Below are positions 5,831-9,370 of a stretch of 9,370 nt of DNA, piece after piece (position 1 is the first letter of the stretch; each line of letters starts with the position of its first letter). The position numbers and the translations under genes are program-made. A model generated the notes under the pieces. The model was not told where the DNA came from. It saw only the letters and a program-made list of their open reading frames with translations, and searched no databases. The stretch is taken from contig CADBNA010000460.1 in NCBI GenBank assembly GCA_902795835.1, forward strand, positions 1 through 9,370, written 5' to 3'. The stretch comes from an uncultured Lachnospiraceae bacterium. GTDB lineage: Bacteria > Bacillota_A > Clostridia > Lachnospirales > Lachnospiraceae.

Positions 5831-7204
5831 TCACACCACAATATGCAGCGCCCTTGTCGCGAGCGCAAAATACACCGTCAGCGAAACCGCATCCACAATC
5901 GTCGTAATCAGGGGCGACGCCATCACGGCCGGGTCAAACCCGATCCGGTCCGCCACCATCGGCAGAATCGCGCCGATCAGTTTCGCAAACACTACGACAA
6001 CCACCAGCGTAATGCATACGATCAGGGCAATCTTGACCGGAAGGTGATCCAGCATCATCAGCTTGACAAAATTAACGCATGCCAGTGTCAGGCCGCATAT
6101 GGCCGCCACGCGCACTTCCTTCCAAATGACAACAAACAGGTCACTGAACTTGATATCATTCAGAGACAGGCCGCGGATGACCGAGACGCTGCACTGGGAA
6201 CCGGAATTGCCGCCGGTATCCATCAGCATGGGGATGTAGGCCGTCAATACAACATACGAAGACAGCGCCGTCTCATAATGCGTGATGATCGCGCCGGTAA
6301 ACGTGGCGGAAATCATCAGCAGAAGCAGCCACGGCATGCGCTTCTTGTAGGTATCCCAGATGCCCTCGCGCAGGTACGGCTTGTCCGTGGGGATAATAGC
6401 GGCCATCTTTTCGATATCCTCTGTGGCCTCTTCTTCCATGATATCCATCACGTCATCGATGGTGATAATGCCGACCATCCGGTCCTCATTGTCCACGACC
6501 GGCAGCACGGTAAAGTCATATTTCTGGAACAGCTGGGCCGCTTCCTCCTGGTCGGCCATGGTGTTGACGCTGATGACGTTGTCATTCATGATCTTGCCGA
6601 TCACGGCATCCTGTGACAGGATGAGCAGGTAGCGGAGGGCAACCGTGCCCTTCAGCACCCTCTTCTCATCCAGCACGTAACACACGTTAACCGTCTCAGA
6701 ATCCAGCCCGATCCGGCGGATCCGCGTAATCGCATCCGCCACGGTCATATTTTCCTTCAGGTCGACATACTCGACCGTCATAATACTGCCGGCGGAATCA
6801 TCCGGATACCGCAGCAGGTGATTGATATCCTTGCGCGTCTCGGGACTGGCATTCGCCAGTATCTTTTTCACGACATTTGCCGGCATCTCCTCCAGCAGGT
6901 CCGTCGCGTCATCCGCCATCAGGTTATCAATAATATTCGAAGCCTCACGCTCTGACAGAGACATGATGATATACTTCTGGTCATCCACCTCCAGCAGGGA
7001 AAAAACATCCGCCGCCAGACCCTTCGGGAGCACCCGGAACATCTTCAGCGAATCCTCATCCTCCATCGAATCCAGGATAGAAGCGATATCGGCCTCATTC
7101 ATCTCGGAGAGCGTCGATCGGAGCTTGCTGTACTGCTTTTCTGTCAGCATGGCAATCAGCTCATCCCTGATCTCTTCTTCGGTCTTGTCCAGCAATTCTT
7201 CCAT
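5831..7204 (-). CDS. mgtE: Magnesium transporter MgtE
   Basis: Dimeric inner-membrane Mg2+ channel gated by its own cytoplasmic Mg2+-sensing domains. The 457 residues show the standard order: a helical MgtE N domain (about 1-130), two CBS domains (about 138-200 and 203-262), a connecting helix, and five membrane helices from about 290 to 450. Signature motifs are MDTGGNSGSQ (328-337) followed by SVIRGL (341-346), and GFDPAVMASPLITTIVDA (422-439), whose Asp438 corresponds to the pore aspartate of the family. The length is normal. The ATG at 7204 has GGAGG (7217-7213) eight bases upstream; an in-frame ATG at 7261 has no such support. No M-box riboswitch fits in the 81-bp gap before it. The palindromic element follows directly. 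Confidence 0.95.
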   Translation of the reverse strand: MEELLDKTEEEIRDELIAMLTEKQYSKLRSTLSEMNEADIASILDSMEDEDSLKMFRVLPKGLAADVFSLLEVDDQKYIIMSLSEREASNIIDNLMADDATDLLEEMPANVVKKILANASPETRKDINHLLRYPDDSAGSIMTVEYVDLKENMTVADAITRIRRIGLDSETVNVCYVLDEKRVLKGTVALRYLLILSQDAVIGKIMNDNVISVNTMADQEEAAQLFQKYDFTVLPVVDNEDRMVGIITIDDVMDIMEEEATEDIEKMAAIIPTDKPYLREGIWDTYKKRMPWLLLLMISATFTGAIITHYETALSSYVVLTAYIPMLMDTGGNSGSQCSVSVIRGLSLNDIKFSDLFVVIWKEVRVAAICGLTLACVNFVKLMMLDHLPVKIALIVCITLVVVVVFAKLIGAILPMVADRIGFDPAVMASPLITTIVDAVSLTVYFALATRALHIVV

Positions 7205-7257
7205 TATGAGCGCCTCCTCTCCGATGCAAAAAACAAACCTCGTGATACAGAAAAATT

Positions 7258-7309
7258 TCAATACAGACCATTGATGATCTCAGCTTCAATACAATCCATT
7301 TATAATCTC
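7258..7309 (-). repeat. Duplicated 3' tail of the S41-like gene (EIINGLY-stop encoded twice)
   Basis: The last eight codons of the peptidase gene (7309-7286, encoding EIINGLY and TGA) recur 28 bases downstream (7281-7258). Twenty of 24 bases match. All four differences are synonymous: Ile ATT to ATC, Ile ATA to ATC, Gly GGA to GGT and Leu TTG to CTG. The second copy is offset by one base from the frame of the first, so it is not read through. The pattern suggests the relic of a once-coding paralogue end rather than simple slippage. It lies in the 81-bp gap before mgtE, which otherwise holds only the mgtE ribosome binding site and a T-rich stretch. Confidence 0.65.
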
Positions 7310-9268
7310 GGTGAGTTTCTCACGGTCATAGAAAGTCGCCGGCTTTGTCAGGGCCACATCCGGATCGACCCCGCGGTCCACATCGTAATAGGAACCGTTT
7401 TTAACAAAGGATATCCTCTTGGTTCCGGATATCTGAAACGTAGAGCCCCAGGCAGAAGACATGAACAGTACCACACAGCTGCCGCCGCCGGTGGTGCCGC
7501 CGAGCAGTGTTACCCGGTTGCTGGCTTTCAGCGCCCAGGGCACCAGATTGCCGCAGGAAAAGCTGATCGGTGAGATCAGGCAGTAAAGATTTTTTCCTTC
7601 CAGCGTGTCTTTTTCATCGAAGACGCGGTCCAGATTGACATCCGCACGGTAGTATGCAGTGCTCATGGCCCCGGTCGCCATTCCGGCAACACTGAAAGGC
7701 GTTTCACCAAGGAACCAGGACATCACGAAAATCGCCGCGTCTACCTGGCCTCCGCCGTTGTCGCTCAGATCCAGGACAACGTTCTCTATGGGGCTGTCTT
7801 TCCGGTTGATCTGCTGGTGCGCATAGATAATAAGCGCTATTGTATCATCATCAATATCATCCTCAGAGACGCCCTCATAATAATCGGCAGGATCCATTTC
7901 GACGGCAAACTCCCTGAAATGAACGTAAGCCGTATTGCCGACTTCCAGATAAGGCTTTTCGGCGTCCTCGTAATTCTCTTCGATATCCCTGTAAAGCGTC
8001 TCGATTTCTTCGCTCTGCAGTGAGGAAAAGCCCGGATCAGCCAGCATGGGATTCTCTTCCGGGGACAGGCCGGTCATCCAGGAATTATTATTGTAACCGG
8101 TGTGCCCGTCATCCAGATAATTATTCAGAAGTGCTGCCAGCGCCAGATCTGCCTTGTTTGCATCTGTGCTCAGCAGAGAATCCATCAGTCCGCTTCCAAG
8201 GAGCAGTTCATAAAAGCTGTTTATGCCGTGAATCTCCCTGAGACCATAGAAATGATCCAGTTCCATGCATAATTCATTAACACCGTATTCGGCAAATTCC
8301 TCAGAGCGTTCGACAGCCGGCGCACCGTAATACAGTTTTCCCAGTTCGGACACATAGTCGGGAGTTGCCCAGCCGAACATACCGGCACTGCCGAAAAAGA
8401 TTCCTTCCCCATTGAAACAGGTAATATACCCGCCCGAAGGTATGCCGATGATCAGGTCAAAAGCTGTATGCAAAGGCATCAGGTACAGATCATCCTGATA
8501 GATCATGGGGATATTGTAATTATCCATGCTGATGACCAGCGGGTTTCCCCTTCTCTGCAGATTCTTGCCGGGAACGCGCTGAAACAGCTCCGGCTCACCG
8601 GATTCCTTATTAAAGCCACTGTAATACAGGCTGTCCATCAGAGTCCTGTCATCGCCGTTTGAAAAAGACTCAAAACTGGAATAAATGACCCAGTTCTCCG
8701 AAAAGTCAAGCATAAGCGAGCTCTCGCTGCCATCCAGAGAAAAGGTAACGCTGTCCTGATCATATTTCGTGATATACAGAGGGTCCTCCGGCGAGGTCTG
8801 CTCGGTCACGTCATTCAGAAAATCAATGACATCCGCAACATCCACATAGGGCAGGTCATTCACATCGTCAACAAAGTAGATGGGAAAATCCTCATATACC
8901 GGTTCCGTACCGGAGAATTCCACATATAGAGGACACGACTTCGCCTGAATCGTATGGACAGTTTTATTGCTGCCGGCTATGTCTATACCCTCTCCGGCAT
9001 AAGTCGCCTCATCTTCGTTCTCATCGGCATAAACCGCCGCATCTGCGTTTTCTTTGGCAAGGACCGCCGCATCTTCGCTCTCATCGGCAAGGGCTGCCGC
9101 ATCTTCGCTCTCATCGGCAAGAGCCGCAGCATCTTCACTTTCTTCGGCAAGGGCTGCCGCATCTTCGCTTTCTCCGGTATAAGCCGACGCATCTATGCTC
9201 TCATCGGCATAAGCAGCCGTACTGAACAGAAAGCAGGCAGTCAGAAACAACGATAATACTCTTTTCAA
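7286..9268 (-). CDS. Secreted S41-family peptidase-like protein with acidic decapeptide repeats
   Basis: A 660-residue exported protein. It begins with a signal peptide (MKRVLSLFLTACFLFSTAAYA, likely cut before Asp22), followed by acidic decapeptide repeats (23-102), an N-terminal domain of unknown fold (about 110-340), and a C-terminal S41 core. The core shows DDGHT (386-390) with probable catalytic His389, VVLDLSDNGGG (497-507) in place of the usual DLRxNxGG, SFSCGN (569-574) with probable nucleophile Ser571, and GGTTGGGS (590-597). This fits S41 enzymes that use His and Ser rather than the Ser/Lys dyad of CtpA; no PDZ domain is seen. Substrate is unknown. The start is taken as TTG at 9268 because AGGAGG (9283-9278) is nine bases upstream. 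The ATG at 9277 abuts AGGAGG with no spacing and would add only three residues. Base composition appears more AT-rich than in mgtE. Confidence 0.85.
   Translation of the reverse strand: MKRVLSLFLTACFLFSTAAYADESIDASAYTGESEDAAALAEESEDAAALADESEDAAALADESEDAAVLAKENADAAVYADENEDEATYAGEGIDIAGSNKTVHTIQAKSCPLYVEFSGTEPVYEDFPIYFVDDVNDLPYVDVADVIDFLNDVTEQTSPEDPLYITKYDQDSVTFSLDGSESSLMLDFSENWVIYSSFESFSNGDDRTLMDSLYYSGFNKESGEPELFQRVPGKNLQRRGNPLVISMDNYNIPMIYQDDLYLMPLHTAFDLIIGIPSGGYITCFNGEGIFFGSAGMFGWATPDYVSELGKLYYGAPAVERSEEFAEYGVNELCMELDHFYGLREIHGINSFYELLLGSGLMDSLLSTDANKADLALAALLNNYLDDGHTGYNNNSWMTGLSPEENPMLADPGFSSLQSEEIETLYRDIEENYEDAEKPYLEVGNTAYVHFREFAVEMDPADYYEGVSEDDIDDDTIALIIYAHQQINRKDSPIENVVLDLSDNGGGQVDAAIFVMSWFLGETPFSVAGMATGAMSTAYYRADVNLDRVFDEKDTLEGKNLYCLISPISFSCGNLVPWALKASNRVTLLGGTTGGGSCVVLFMSSAWGSTFQISGTKRISFVKNGSYYDVDRGVDPDVALTKPATFYDREKLTEIINGLY
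8963..9202 (-). repeat. Eight 30-bp coding repeats encoding acidic decapeptides
   Basis: Directly after the signal peptide of the S41-like protein, a 30-bp unit is repeated about eight times. Its consensus decapeptide is ESEDAAALAD. The four central units (residues 33-72) are nearly identical in DNA, while the outer units (23-32 and 73-102) have diverged, with the eighth only partly recognisable. The result is a strongly acidic, alanine-rich tail on the outer face of the membrane, probably helical or disordered. The period is a multiple of three, so copy number can change without frameshift. Confidence 0.9.
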
Positions 9269-9277
9269 TAGATGCAT

Positions 9278-9283
9278 CCTCCT
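9278..9283 (-). promoter_or_regulatory. Ribosome binding site supporting a TTG start
   Basis: AGGAGG is a perfect Shine-Dalgarno core. It is immediately followed by ATG (9277-9275), which is too close for efficient initiation, and nine bases later by TTG (9268-9266), which is well spaced and opens directly into the Lys-Arg start of the signal peptide. It therefore favours the TTG. Confidence 0.6.
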
Positions 9284-9321
9284 GAGAAAACAATACTGAA
9301 TATTCTGAAAAAACAATTCTG
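9282..9321 (-). repeat. 17-bp direct repeat ahead of the S41-like gene
   Basis: CAGAATTGTTTTTTCAG (9321-9305) and CAGTATTGTTTTCTCAG (9298-9282), read on the minus strand, match at 15 of 17 positions with AATATT between them. The second copy runs into the AGGAGG ribosome binding site. The spacing is 23 bases, about two helical turns. No convincing -35/-10 pair was found in the 93 bases upstream of the gene, so whether this is an operator, part of a promoter, or a chance AT-rich repeat is open. Confidence 0.55.
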
Positions 9322-9370
9322 CATTTTGAGGCCAGTCACGGCAAATCATCAGGAAGCTTTTTCAACCAGA

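Noticed and set aside
5607..5868. Small minus-strand open frames across the palindromic element
   Set aside because: The products are Arg/Pro/Cys-rich, extend into mgtE or the ATPase start, and follow the palindrome rather than any protein pattern. There is no ribosome binding site.
7205..7285. M-box (Mg2+) riboswitch ahead of mgtE
   Set aside because: Only 81 bases separate the genes, too short for the roughly 160-nt M-box, and no matching conserved blocks are seen. Part of the gap is the duplicated peptidase tail.
8963..9202. CRISPR array
   Set aside because: The 30-bp units are contiguous with no unique spacers, and all lie in one coding frame.
8954..9256. Plus-strand open frame with a repeated RIFALIGK pattern
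   Set aside because: It is the reverse-strand image of the 30-bp acidic coding repeat in the S41-like gene. The minus frame has a signal peptide and ribosome binding site.

Overview
The window looks like chromosomal DNA from a Gram-positive, anaerobe-type member of the Bacillota, most likely class Clostridia and plausibly Lachnospiraceae. This is inferred from the gene families (IspE of the non-mevalonate pathway, a Clostridia-style MgtE, a MoxR-type AAA+ plus NorD-type VWA pair, a secreted S41-like peptidase), from strong GGAGG-type ribosome binding sites, and from a moderately GC-rich base composition. No rRNA, tRNA, CRISPR array, transposase or phage gene is visible.

Layout: positions 1-762 carry the 5' 254 codons of ispE on the minus strand, cut by the window edge. 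A divergent gap (763-929) holds a good promoter for ispE. plsC (acylglycerol-phosphate acyltransferase) is the only plus-strand gene (930-1688). It ends in a hairpin that probably terminates both plsC and the convergent gene. All remaining genes are on the minus strand. In transcription order they are: a secreted S41-like peptidase (9268-7286), mgtE (7204-5831), a 149-bp palindromic element (5812-5664), a MoxR-like AAA+ ATPase (5606-4677) overlapping by ATGA with a NorD-type VWA protein (4680-2761), and a membrane-anchored glycerophosphodiesterase-like protein (2595-1765) with its own predicted promoter.

The AAA+ and VWA proteins are translationally coupled and most likely form one ATP-driven remodelling or metal-insertion machine of the NorQ/NorD, CbbQ/CbbO, CobS/CobT type. 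None of the usual client enzymes is next to them, so the target is unknown. The GDPD-like protein has lost nearly every catalytic and metal-binding residue of its family while keeping an open frame and the fold landmarks, so it reads as a pseudoenzyme. ispE and plsC are isoprenoid-precursor and phospholipid biosynthesis housekeeping genes; MgtE is a Mg2+ channel.

The window is rich in small-scale repeats: a 24-bp coding repeat that starts at the VWA start codon, a 30-bp coding repeat just after the peptidase signal peptide, a 23-bp noncoding repeat in the GDPD-like leader, a palindrome inside the promoter of that gene, a 17-bp direct repeat ahead of the peptidase, and a duplicated, synonymously diverged peptidase tail in the gap before mgtE. 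The last item suggests a lost paralogue.
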